Source: Burkholderiales bacterium (GTDB taxonomy: Bacteria > Pseudomonadota > Gammaproteobacteria > Burkholderiales > Nitrosomonadaceae). Taken from it: DNA of 64,000 bases. This document shows, piece after piece, positions 9,085-17,167 of this stretch. The first letter of the stretch is position 1; the number at the start of each line of letters is the position of its first letter. The stretch lies in assembly GCA_024235735.1 (NCBI GenBank), contig JACKLU010000001.1, positions 372,001 to 436,000 of the forward strand, in the 5' to 3' direction. The notes under the pieces are model-generated. The model was given only the letters and a program-made list of their open reading frames with translations, did no database searches and was not told the DNA's origin. The translations under genes were made by a program, and so were the position numbers.

Positions 9085-10023
9085 TCAGACGACAGCGCCA
9101 TCGTTTTCAGGTTTCTTTTCTTCCAGTCTTACCAGATCCTCACGCTTGACACCAAGCCATAACAGGATCGGGCTGGCAACCATGATTGATGAGTAAATAC
9201 CGAACAGAATCCCGATTGTCAGGGCCAGCGCGAAGTAATACAGCACTTCTCCGCCGAACAACAGCATAGCGATCACCACCATCTGCGTGCTGCCGTGCGT
9301 GATGATTGTCCGCGCCATAGTGCGCGTAATCGCATTATCAATCACGGTGGTCACTTCAACTTTGCGCAGCTTGCGGAAGTTTTCACGTATCCGGTCAAAA
9401 ATAACCACGGACTCGTTAACCGAATAACCCAGCACGGCAAGGACTGCGGCCAGTACGGTCAGCGAGAATTCCCATTGAAAAAAAGCAAAAAAACCCAGAA
9501 TGATGATCACGTCATGCAGATTGGCAATGATGCCCGCAATGCCGAACTTCCATTCAAACCGCACAGCCAGGTAAGCCACGATACCGATCGAGACAAACAG
9601 TAATGCCAGCGCGCCGTTCTCGAGCAGCTCCTTGCCGACCTGCGGACCGACAAACTCTACCCGCCGCATTTCAACGGTGTCGTCCGCCTGGCGCAATGCT
9701 TCGAGCACGGTTTCCGACAGTTGCGCGCTGGAGTACTCCGGCATGACCGGCAAACGGATCATGACATCCCGCGATGTGCCGAAATTCTGTACGGTCACAT
9801 CAGACATATTCAGACCGGTTAAAACTCCCCTGATCTGACTCAAATCCGCCGCCTGCCCGTAACTGACTTCAAGTACGGTTCCACCCGTAAAATCGACACC
9901 CAGATTCAATCCGCGCGTGGCCAGAAAAAAAGCGGACAGAATAAATGTGGCTATTGAAATAACAGCCGCACTCCGCCTCCAGCTCATAAAGGGGATGTCT
10001 CGGCTAAATCTGAAAAATTCCAT
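9085..10023 (-). CDS. secF: protein translocase subunit SecF
   Basis: 312 residues with the SecF plan: first transmembrane segment (AAVISIATFILSAFFLAT), the conserved GLNLGVDFTGGT start of the periplasmic domain, and five C-terminal membrane segments including YSVNESVVIFDRIRENFR. SecDF uses the proton motive force to pull preproteins across the inner membrane. AGGA lies 6 bases before the ATG. It sits 44 bases after secD and closes the queA-tgt-yajC-secD-secF series. Confidence 0.97.
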   Translation of the reverse strand: MEFFRFSRDIPFMSWRRSAAVISIATFILSAFFLATRGLNLGVDFTGGTVLEVSYGQAADLSQIRGVLTGLNMSDVTVQNFGTSRDVMIRLPVMPEYSSAQLSETVLEALRQADDTVEMRRVEFVGPQVGKELLENGALALLFVSIGIVAYLAVRFEWKFGIAGIIANLHDVIIILGFFAFFQWEFSLTVLAAVLAVLGYSVNESVVIFDRIRENFRKLRKVEVTTVIDNAITRTMARTIITHGSTQMVVIAMLLFGGEVLYYFALALTIGILFGIYSSIMVASPILLWLGVKREDLVRLEEKKPENDGAVV

Positions 10024-10067
10024 GGTTGATTCCTTTACTGAATGCTTTGATCAGGCTTTCGGGTGAA

Positions 10068-12179
10068 TTACTTTTTTCTCGATTTGCGTCCGCCGCTGCC
10101 GGTCGCTTTTTTTCCAGCTTGCGTTTTGGCGCGCGAGCTGTCCGAACCCGATAACAATATTTCAGACGATTGTGCAGAATCCGGCGCGGCAGTACGGGTC
10201 GCAGCAGATTCGACATCCGATTGACCGATTTCATCATGCATTTCAGCGCCGCCAGAAATTTCTTCCACCGCGGATTGTGCGGCAGCGACGGTCTTATCCG
10301 TCGGCTTTGCCAGTGCTGCATAGTTAAATTTCTTTTTAGTCCGGCTGTCTTCGGGTATCCAGATTTTACCGATCGGCACGGTTTCCAGTTTGCGGCGGTT
10401 GCCATACATGAAATTCACCATGCCGCGCGATACAAATACGGCGGTGAACACCGAAGTCAGTATGCCCAGGCAGAGCACGACGGCAAACCCTTTGACCGGC
10501 CCGGAACCAAAGGCAAACAACGCAATGCCTGCGATCAGGGTTGTAATATTCGAGTCCAGAATGGTGCCGGTTGCTCGCTCATACCCCGCATTGATTGCCA
10601 TCTGCGGCGACACCCCCTCGCGCAGCTCATCGCGAATCCGTTCGTTAATCAATACGTTGGCGTCAATGGCCATGCCGACTGTCAGCGCCAGCGCGGCCAT
10701 GCCGGGCAAGGTCAACGTGGCCTGCAGAATCGACAGCAAACCAACCAGCAGCAGCAGGTTCATGCTGAGCGCCAGTACCGAAATCATGCCAAACGACATG
10801 TAATAGATGATGATGAAAATCGCAACCGCAAGAAAACCGTACAGCGTCGAATTGAATCCTCGTTCAATATTATCGGCGCCCAGGCTGGGGCCGACTGTAC
10901 GCTCCTCAATGATATCCATCGGTGCGGCCAGTGCCCCGGCGCGCAGCAGCAACGCGACGTCGCGCGCTTCCAGTGTAGTCATGCTGCCGCTGATCTGCAC
11001 GCGTCCGCCGCCGATTTCCTCGCGGATCACGGGCGCGGTAACAACTTCTGTCCGGTTGCGCTCAATCAGCAGAATGGCCATGCGCCTGCCGACATTTTCG
11101 CGCGTCAGTTTTTTGAATATCTGCGCACCATTATTGTCCAGGCGGATATGCACCGCAGGCTGATTATCCTCGGTAAAACCCGCCTGTGCGTCGGTTATCC
11201 GGTCGCCGGTCAGCAAAACCTGTTTTTTGACCAGTACTGGGCCGCCGCCGCGCTCTTCATACAGATCGGAACCGAACGGAATTTGTCCGCGCAATGCCGC
11301 ATCCAGATCGCGTTCCTCGTCAACCATGCGAATTTCCAGCGTTGCGGTACGGCCCAGAATTTCCTTGGCTTTTGCCGTATCCTGAACACCCGGCAATTGC
11401 ACGATGACACGATCTGCGCCGGCTTTCTGAATAATCGGTTCAGCCACACCCAGCTCATTGACGCGGTTGCGCAACGTAGTGATGTTTTGCTGCACCGTGG
11501 AATCCTGCATTTGTACCAGCGCTTCCTGTTTGATCGACGCCACAAGATGGAAACGGTTGTCAACACGCTCTTCCCTGAATTGCAGATCGTCATAATCCGA
11601 CTTGAGCATGCTCAACGCCTGTTCACGCGATTCAGCATCGCGAAACTTGATTGTCAGCGTTTCGCCCAGCCGTTCAACACCGGCGTAAGGAATGCGTTTT
11701 TCGCGCAGTGCGGCGCGGATATCCGCGCTGTGACGATCAAGCGCGGTGCTGATTGCCCCTTCCATGTCGACTTCCAGCATGAAATGAACGCCACCACGCA
11801 AATCCAATCCGAGGTACATTGGCAGTGCGCCCAGATTCGCCAGCCATTGCGGGGAATTGGGCAGCAGATTGAGCGCGATCATATAGTCATCGCCCAGCGA
11901 AGATTGCAGTATATCTTTAGCCTTGATCTGTGTATCCGTGTCGACAAACCTGACTTTGATACTGCCTTCTTCAAGAAAAAGACCGTCATTCTGGATATTT
12001 GCTCTTTTCAGGCTATCTTCAACCTGTTGCAGCAGAACGGTGTCTGCTTGACTGGATGCTCTAAGCGGCGAGATCTGTACAGCGGGCGACTCACCGAAAA
12101 AATTCGGCAATGTGTAAAGCAGCCCGAGAAGCAAGGAAACCGCAATAATCAGGTATTTCCAAAGTGCGTAGCGGTTCAT
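10068..12179 (-). CDS. secD: protein translocase subunit SecD, with C-terminal tail
   Basis: 703 residues. N-terminal membrane helix (YLIIAVSLLLGLLYTLPNFF), P1 head domain from GLDLRGGVHFMLEVD, then the SecD membrane block (GMAIDANVLINERIRDELREG). SecD is usually about 615-620 residues; here the last 85 or so (after IWIPEDSR) are a polar tail rich in Ala, Ser and Glu, ending GSGGRKSRKK, probably disordered and cytoplasmic. It works with SecF and YajC at SecYEG. The long opposite-strand frame over this gene is a shadow. Confidence 0.97.
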   Translation of the reverse strand: MNRYALWKYLIIAVSLLLGLLYTLPNFFGESPAVQISPLRASSQADTVLLQQVEDSLKRANIQNDGLFLEEGSIKVRFVDTDTQIKAKDILQSSLGDDYMIALNLLPNSPQWLANLGALPMYLGLDLRGGVHFMLEVDMEGAISTALDRHSADIRAALREKRIPYAGVERLGETLTIKFRDAESREQALSMLKSDYDDLQFREERVDNRFHLVASIKQEALVQMQDSTVQQNITTLRNRVNELGVAEPIIQKAGADRVIVQLPGVQDTAKAKEILGRTATLEIRMVDEERDLDAALRGQIPFGSDLYEERGGGPVLVKKQVLLTGDRITDAQAGFTEDNQPAVHIRLDNNGAQIFKKLTRENVGRRMAILLIERNRTEVVTAPVIREEIGGGRVQISGSMTTLEARDVALLLRAGALAAPMDIIEERTVGPSLGADNIERGFNSTLYGFLAVAIFIIIYYMSFGMISVLALSMNLLLLVGLLSILQATLTLPGMAALALTVGMAIDANVLINERIRDELREGVSPQMAINAGYERATGTILDSNITTLIAGIALFAFGSGPVKGFAVVLCLGILTSVFTAVFVSRGMVNFMYGNRRKLETVPIGKIWIPEDSRTKKKFNYAALAKPTDKTVAAAQSAVEEISGGAEMHDEIGQSDVESAATRTAAPDSAQSSEILLSGSDSSRAKTQAGKKATGSGGRKSRKK

Positions 12180-12279
12180 GATAATTCAGAGAATGATTAA
12201 AAAAATGGATAAATGGATAGCAATGACATGTAGACAGATGACCTGTGCAACCCGGTCATCCTGATTGACGCACAACCGA

Positions 12280-12762
12280 TTAATTCTTCTCGCCTGCTTT
12301 CGGCGTTTCCGCGTTACCACTGCCTTCTGACTCGTTTGCCGCAACGGTTTCCTTGTCCGCAGTGGATTTATCCTCCTGCGCTGGAGCACTTCCCTTGGCG
12401 GCGGCCTTCCTCGGCTGCTTTCCGCCTTTGGATGGTTCTATGCTTTTCAGCGTACCTTTCGGCAACAAGGTCTGCACCGAGGATTTGATCGCCAATATCT
12501 CGACACCGGGTGAAACTTCAACTACCACATAATTCTCACTGACATTCAGAATCAATCCGATTATGCCGCCGCCGGTAATGACTTCGTCTCCTCTTTGCAG
12601 ATTTTCGACCATTTTCTTATGATCCTTGGCGCGTTTGGCCTGCGGACGAATCAACAGCAGCCAGAAAATGACAAAAATACCTACCAACAGGATGAGATTT
12701 GCCCAACCCGCTTCAGCTTGGCCGGATCCGGCGGTTTGTGCAAAAGCTTCGCTAATCAGCAT
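12280..12762 (-). CDS. yajC: preprotein translocase subunit YajC
   Basis: 160 residues from the ATG at 12762 (GGAG 7 bases upstream); an upstream ATG at 12807 has no ribosome site. One membrane helix (LILLVGIFVIFWLLLIRPQ) is followed by the classic RAKDHKKMVENLQRGDEVITGGG. YajC is normally about 110 residues; here a tail of about 55 residues, rich in Lys, Ala and Glu, is added and ends NAETPKAGEKN. SecD next door has a similar low-complexity tail, a parallel that may be shared by the clade. It lies 100 bases before secD and 54 bases after tgt. Confidence 0.95.
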   Translation of the reverse strand: MLISEAFAQTAGSGQAEAGWANLILLVGIFVIFWLLLIRPQAKRAKDHKKMVENLQRGDEVITGGGIIGLILNVSENYVVVEVSPGVEILAIKSSVQTLLPKGTLKSIEPSKGGKQPRKAAAKGSAPAQEDKSTADKETVAANESEGSGNAETPKAGEKN

Positions 12763-12816
12763 GCTATTTCTCCAGAAACAATGAATAAAAAACGCATATA
12801 TTAACATGATGCAAGC

Positions 12817-13914
12817 TTATGCCTGATACTGACTTGCACATTTTTGCGCAAATTCATTGAATTGCCCCATTTCGATCGCGCTTCGTATTTCGGCCATGAG
12901 TTGCTGGTAATAAAACAGATTGTGCACAGTATTCAGGTGCGCGCCGAGCATTTCATTAATGCGCTGCAGATGATGCAGATACGCGCGGCTGAAATTCTGG
13001 CAGGTGTAACAACCGCATGCTTCATCCGGCGGCGCGGTATCCAGCCGGTAACGGCTGTTGCGCAGCTTGATGATTCCATTGCGGGTATACAACCAGCCAT
13101 TACGGGCATTGCGGGTCGGCAGAACGCAGTCAAACATGTCTATGCCCTGCGCTACTGCGTGAACGATATCCGCCGGCGTGCCGACACCCATCAGATAGCG
13201 CGGTTTGTCCGTGGGCAGCAGTGGCGCGGTATGTTCGAGTATCCGGCGCATATCGTCCTTCGGCTCGCCGACCGACAAACCGCCGATGGCATACCCGTCA
13301 AAACCGATCGACAACAGACCGGCAAGCGATTCCTCGCGTAAATGTTCATACATGCCGCCCTGAACAATGCCGAATAACGCATTTGGATTATCACCGTGCG
13401 CCTGTCTGGAACGTTCAGCCCAGCGCAGGCTGAGTTGCATGGAAACACGCGTTGCAGTTTCATCTGCCGGATAAGGCGTACATTCATCAAAGATCATTAC
13501 GATATCCGCATTCAATACACGCTGGATACGCATTGATTCTTCAGGGGTCAGGAAACACCGGTCGCCGTTTACCGGCGAACTGAACTTCACGCCTTCTTCG
13601 GTAATTTTGCGCAGATCGCCGAGGCTGTAAACCTGGAATCCACCCGAATCGGTCAGAATCGGCCCTTGCCAACCCATGAAACCATGCAAACCACCATGTA
13701 TTTCAATCACCTCGAGTCCGGGACGCAACCAGAGATGAAATGTATTGCCGAGAATAATCTGCGCCTGAATTGTCTTCAGCATCTGCGGAGACATGCCTTT
13801 GACCGCGCCATACGTGCCCACAGGCATGAAAGCCGGTGTTTCGACACTGCCGTGCGCCAAAGTCAGCGTACCCCGCCGTGCTGACTGATCGATGCGCTGT
13901 AATTCAAATTTCAT
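12817..13914 (-). CDS. tgt: queuine tRNA-ribosyltransferase
   Basis: 365 residues. Exchanges guanine-34 for preQ1 in tRNAs with GUN anticodons. Visible hallmarks: ILTDSGGFQVYSL with the catalytic Asp, GGLSVGEPKDDM, RYLMGVGTP, DCVLPTRNAR, and the zinc ligands CGCYTC with a later His in LHHL. It overlaps the queA stop by 4 bases (ATGA), so the two queuosine genes are translationally coupled. Confidence 0.98.
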   Translation of the reverse strand: MKFELQRIDQSARRGTLTLAHGSVETPAFMPVGTYGAVKGMSPQMLKTIQAQIILGNTFHLWLRPGLEVIEIHGGLHGFMGWQGPILTDSGGFQVYSLGDLRKITEEGVKFSSPVNGDRCFLTPEESMRIQRVLNADIVMIFDECTPYPADETATRVSMQLSLRWAERSRQAHGDNPNALFGIVQGGMYEHLREESLAGLLSIGFDGYAIGGLSVGEPKDDMRRILEHTAPLLPTDKPRYLMGVGTPADIVHAVAQGIDMFDCVLPTRNARNGWLYTRNGIIKLRNSRYRLDTAPPDEACGCYTCQNFSRAYLHHLQRINEMLGAHLNTVHNLFYYQQLMAEIRSAIEMGQFNEFAQKCASQYQA

Positions 13915-14945
13915 CGAGTCCTCTCAATCAACATGGCATCGCCATAACTGAAAAAGCGGTATTTTTCGGTAATGGCATGCCGGTAAGCAATGCGTATCGC
14001 TTCCAGACCGCCAAACGCGGAAACCAGCATCAACAACGTTGAGCGCGGCAAATGAAAATTCGTCAACAGGCATTCAACGATCCGGAAACGGTAACCCGGC
14101 GTGATAAAAATGTCGGTCTCGCCAAAACCGGGAGTCAACCGCCCCTGATGCTGCGCCGCCGATGCTTCCAAAGCGCGCAGTGAAGTCGTGCCTACCGCAA
14201 AAACGCGCCCTCCCCTGGTTTGAGCCTGCTCAATCGCAGTCACGGTTTCCAGTGGAATATTAAACCATTCGCTGTGCATTGCATGATCGGCGATGTTTTC
14301 AACGCGCACCGGCTGAAATGTGCCTGCGCCGACATGCAAAGTCACATAAGTGATGACAACGCCACTGGCACGCAATTGATCCAGCAGCGTCTGATCAAAA
14401 TGCAATCCCGCCGTCGGTGCCGCGACAGCGCCGGCATTTTTTGCATAAACCGTTTGATAACGGGATTCATCCACAGCCGATGCCTGACGGCCAATATACG
14501 GCGGCAATGGCAGATGTCCGTAATTTTCAAGCAGCGTATGTATCGGTGTTTCGTGCATAAACCGCAACGTATAAAATGCTTCTTCGCGATCCACCACCAT
14601 CACCGGGATGCAACCGGCAAGCCGGAGTTTCCCGCCAAGTTTGGGCGCATGGCTGGCGCGAATCACCGCCAGCACATGCTGGTCATCAAGCACCCGTTCC
14701 ACCATCACCTCGACTTTGCCGCCGCTCTCCTTGTAACCGAACAATCGCGCTTTGACAACGCGTGTATCATTAAAAACCATCACATCTCCGGCGCTCAAAT
14801 GATTCTTCAAGTCAACAAATTGCTGATCACACAGATGACCCTGTGAACTGTTCAGATAAAGTAACCGGCTGCTGGTGCGGTGTCGTGCGGGATGTTGTGC
14901 AATCAAATCGGCGGGCAGGTCAAAATCAAAATCCTGCGTTTTCAT
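13911..14945 (-). CDS. queA: S-adenosylmethionine:tRNA ribosyltransferase-isomerase
   Basis: 344 residues from ATG 14945 (MKTQDFDFDLPADLIAQHPA); AGGA lies 5 bases upstream, and the frame open to 14987 lacks one. QueA moves the ribosyl part of SAM onto preQ1-34 to give epoxyqueuosine. Typical blocks: VFNDTRVVKARLFG, PLPPYIGR, AAPTAGLHFD, THLHVGAGTF-like VTLHVGAGTFQPVR, and LLTNFHLPRSTLLMLVSAF. It is the first gene of the queA-tgt-yajC-secDF run, which is transcribed away from tRNA-Leu. Confidence 0.98.
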   Translation of the reverse strand: MKTQDFDFDLPADLIAQHPARHRTSSRLLYLNSSQGHLCDQQFVDLKNHLSAGDVMVFNDTRVVKARLFGYKESGGKVEVMVERVLDDQHVLAVIRASHAPKLGGKLRLAGCIPVMVVDREEAFYTLRFMHETPIHTLLENYGHLPLPPYIGRQASAVDESRYQTVYAKNAGAVAAPTAGLHFDQTLLDQLRASGVVITYVTLHVGAGTFQPVRVENIADHAMHSEWFNIPLETVTAIEQAQTRGGRVFAVGTTSLRALEASAAQHQGRLTPGFGETDIFITPGYRFRIVECLLTNFHLPRSTLLMLVSAFGGLEAIRIAYRHAITEKYRFFSYGDAMLIERTR

Positions 14946-15114
14946 GCATTCCTGTTGTATGCCACTCAAAACTAAAAGAGGCAGCATTATATACCGGCGG
15001 GGCGATTTTTCTCAAAGCAGCTTGATGAAGCTGTCAAATTCAGTGATAATGGCGCTCTTTCAAGATCAGTATCAGGGAAAAACAACAACAGCACCCCTGC
15101 ATACTGGTCTGCTT

Positions 15115-15201
15115 GCCGAGGTGGCGGAATTGGTAGACGCACTGGATTCAAAATCCAGCGATGGTAACATCATGGGGGTTCGATTCCCCCCCTCGGCACC
15201 A
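15115..15201 (+). tRNA. tRNA-Leu (anticodon CAA)
   Basis: Acceptor arms GCCGAGG (15115-15121) and CCTCGGC (15191-15197), discriminator A and an encoded CCA to 15201. The anticodon stem CTGGA/TCCAG encloses loop TTCAAAA, anticodon CAA, reading UUG. The long variable arm and GGTTCGATTCC T-loop fit class II tRNA-Leu. Confidence 0.97.
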
Positions 15202-15330
15202 AAAAAATCCCACAATAAATTTTCAATCGCTCATGTCGAACTGAAAATTACACTGCGCCAATGATTCGCCATAAATGACCTGCGCGCCGTGTTAAATCCG
15301 ACAACCCCACAACAAAAATTCTTTATATCT

Positions 15331-15659
15331 TTATATATATATCCGCGCTCGACAAGCTGCGACGCCTTCGCGTCGAACAAATACACTCAGGAAACCTAGC
15401 CCGATGAATACCATCATCATGGTTGCAGGTTCAGAAACAACATTGCCATTACCATTGCTTCCAGTGTTTAGCGCGGTTAGTCCGCCAGCACTGTAGGATG
15501 CGTTGATGTTCAATTACGAAAAGGCGCTGCTGGCCTGGTTATTACTGAGCAAATCCGCATACGAACTGTAGGTGATCAGAAAAACCTCCTGACCTGCGCC
15601 CATTCCCACAGTCAACACAACACAATAGTGAAAATTGCTATCAGCTTTTTAAAAAGCAT
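15331..15659 (-). pseudogene. decayed PEP-CTERM protein gene
   Basis: Read on the minus strand from ATG 15659 (GGGAAG upstream): MLFKKLIAIFTIVLC is a signal peptide that runs into TGA. Shifting frame gives TVGMGAGQEVFLITYSSYAD, which continues to a TAA near 15511 and then reads on in the same frame to a PEP-CTERM tail, VSEPATMMMVFIGLGFLSVF plus VRRE. One frameshift and one stop separate a signal peptide from a sorting tail, so this is a remnant with a large internal deletion. The last 60 codons alone form an open frame but have no start signal. Confidence 0.6.
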
Positions 15660-15800
15660 TTTCTTCCCAGCAAGAGCTAAAGACCTTTGAGAAACAGCGG
15701 GTTTTTTTCAGTAAAAATGTATGCATGACTTTTTCCTTGAATGACGATACGACAAACGCATCGGGTCTGCCGGGCATTACTGATTAGCGGCCTATGACAC

Positions 15801-15838
15801 GGCCTGTGGATTAACTCGATACAAATAATTCACAGGCC
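15801..15838 (-). terminator. hairpin after PEP-CTERM gene
   Basis: GGCCTGTG (15801-15808) pairs with CACAGGCC (15831-15838), loop 22 bases, just past the stop of the minus-strand PEP-CTERM gene ending at 15847. No T run follows, so termination is uncertain; it may instead protect the 3' end of the transcript. Confidence 0.35.
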
Positions 15839-15846
15839 GCATGTTG

Positions 15847-16575
15847 TTACACTGTTCTCCGGTTTCTGCATGCGCCCAATGCTACCAATGCAATGCCGAT
15901 TAGCGCCAGCATGCCGGGCTCGGATATGTTTGTCGGTGGAGGGGGTGGAATAAATCCACTGATCTGGTCGATCTTGACATAGTCAGACTTTGAGTCGGCA
16001 GCGAAATTAGGCGCGAGAATCAGAAAATTCCCGGCCAGCGATCCCAGCGACTGCGTCGTATTAGTTGGCACATTTGAAAAATCCATCTTTGTAAAGCCTA
16101 ATCCCGCAAGATCAGCAAATTTCTGTCCGGTAAAATCAAAACCGGCCGCCAACGATCCCACCCAGGCGCTGATGTCGGAATCATTGGATTTCCAGCCGAT
16201 GCCAAAACCCGTAAAGGAATAATCCGTTGCATTATTTTCAAACACGATCAACTCTTTTTTGCCATTGTTATCGAGCGCATGCTGAGGACTTCCTGAGCTT
16301 TCACCAGCGCTTTTGACGCCCAACCCGCCGTCCCAAACAGTTAACGTGGCTTTCTGGAAGCTACTTGTAGCACTGTTACTCACTGTTGCGAAAGCCCGCG
16401 CAGTCAGTCCATAGCTATTGTAAGTAAAGGTGCAGCTGTTTCCGCTTCCGCCGGTGCAGTTCGCGGAAGCCGAATCTGTATCCCATGTTATGGGCCCAGC
16501 GAGAACCGTCCCTGTCGGGATGGCGATTAAACCCATGAACAGGATTCTTATTATTGTTTTAGTCGTGATCTTCAT
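15847..16575 (-). CDS. PEP-CTERM sorting domain protein
   Basis: 242 residues. Signal peptide (IIRILFMGLIAIPTGTVLAG), a beta-rich secreted body with two Cys close together (NCTGGSGNSC, possible disulphide), a proline spacer (IPPPPPTN), and the PEP-CTERM tail ISEPGMLALIGIALVALGAC with RNRR. Such proteins are processed by exosortase and displayed or released with exopolysaccharide. No exosortase gene is in this window. The body resembles other secreted PEP-CTERM proteins of unknown role. The palindrome at 16613-16628 lies about 40 bases upstream. Confidence 0.88.
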   Translation of the reverse strand: MKITTKTIIRILFMGLIAIPTGTVLAGPITWDTDSASANCTGGSGNSCTFTYNSYGLTARAFATVSNSATSSFQKATLTVWDGGLGVKSAGESSGSPQHALDNNGKKELIVFENNATDYSFTGFGIGWKSNDSDISAWVGSLAAGFDFTGQKFADLAGLGFTKMDFSNVPTNTTQSLGSLAGNFLILAPNFAADSKSDYVKIDQISGFIPPPPPTNISEPGMLALIGIALVALGACRNRRTV

Positions 16576-16612
16576 TGCAATTAGTCTCCACAGTTATCAA
16601 TTTATTTTATAA

Positions 16613-16628
16613 ATAGCAACATTGCTAT
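16613..16628 (-). promoter_or_regulatory. operator-like palindrome upstream of PEP-CTERM gene
   Basis: ATAGCAACATTGCTAT: two 7-base arms around 2 bases, 37 bases before the ATG at 16575. Position and symmetry suit a dimeric regulator. It lies outside the MITE-like element. Function is inferred only. Confidence 0.35.
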
Positions 16629-16641
16629 CTACTCACTACTC

Positions 16642-16786
16642 AGTAACTATTCAGCCTTATTTGATAAAGCGTTTGATTATTCTGTCATTTCGAGCGGCAG
16701 CGAGAAATCTTGAGCGTTTATTAATGCGCCCAAAACCCAAGATTCCTCGCGTTGCTCGGAATGACAAAGTGCGCTGAATAGTTACT
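16642..16786. mobile_element. MITE-like element with target-site duplication
   Basis: Terminal inverted repeats of 14 bases (AGTAACTATTCAGC at 16642-16655, GCTGAATAGTTACT at 16773-16786) are flanked on both sides by CTACTC, the expected 6-base target duplication. Inside lies a second long inverted repeat: TGTCATTTCGAGC... at 16683-16714 and the complementary ...GCTCGGAATGACA at 16736-16766, with few mismatches. There is no coding capacity. It would fold into a long snap-back RNA or DNA hairpin. The inner arms match a dispersed repeat type (TCATTCCGAGC...GAGGAATCTTG) that I recall from many bacterial genomes. Confidence 0.7.
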
Positions 16787-17167
16787 CTACTCAATAGTAA
16801 AGCAAGCAAAACTCGTGCCAATTTTTTATATTATTAATTAACAATCAGTTATAGATTATTTTTTTCTAAAATCGCATTAAGCGTCAATTTATCCGACACT
16901 TTTCTGACAGATCCCATCCCAGCCATCATAAATAACCAGAATATTGAAAAATAATCTGCGCTACCACCGCATCGTTGAAACAAATGCTGACAGCTTTCTG
17001 GAAGTTGGACGTTGCAAATTTATTCAATCTCGACTTTCTCGACTTGCGTTACAATGCATTCAATTCTATTGTTCAAATCGCATTATCCATGCTCAAGTTA
17101 TACGTTTGCCCATCTCCAAACATTCCCCAAGAATTGTATTAATTAATTGATTGAGTGAGTCACCTTT

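Noticed and set aside
10170..12200. 676-codon frame on the plus strand
   Set aside because: It lies opposite the clear secD gene and encodes a His/Gln/Arg-rich sequence with no family wording; a codon-bias shadow.
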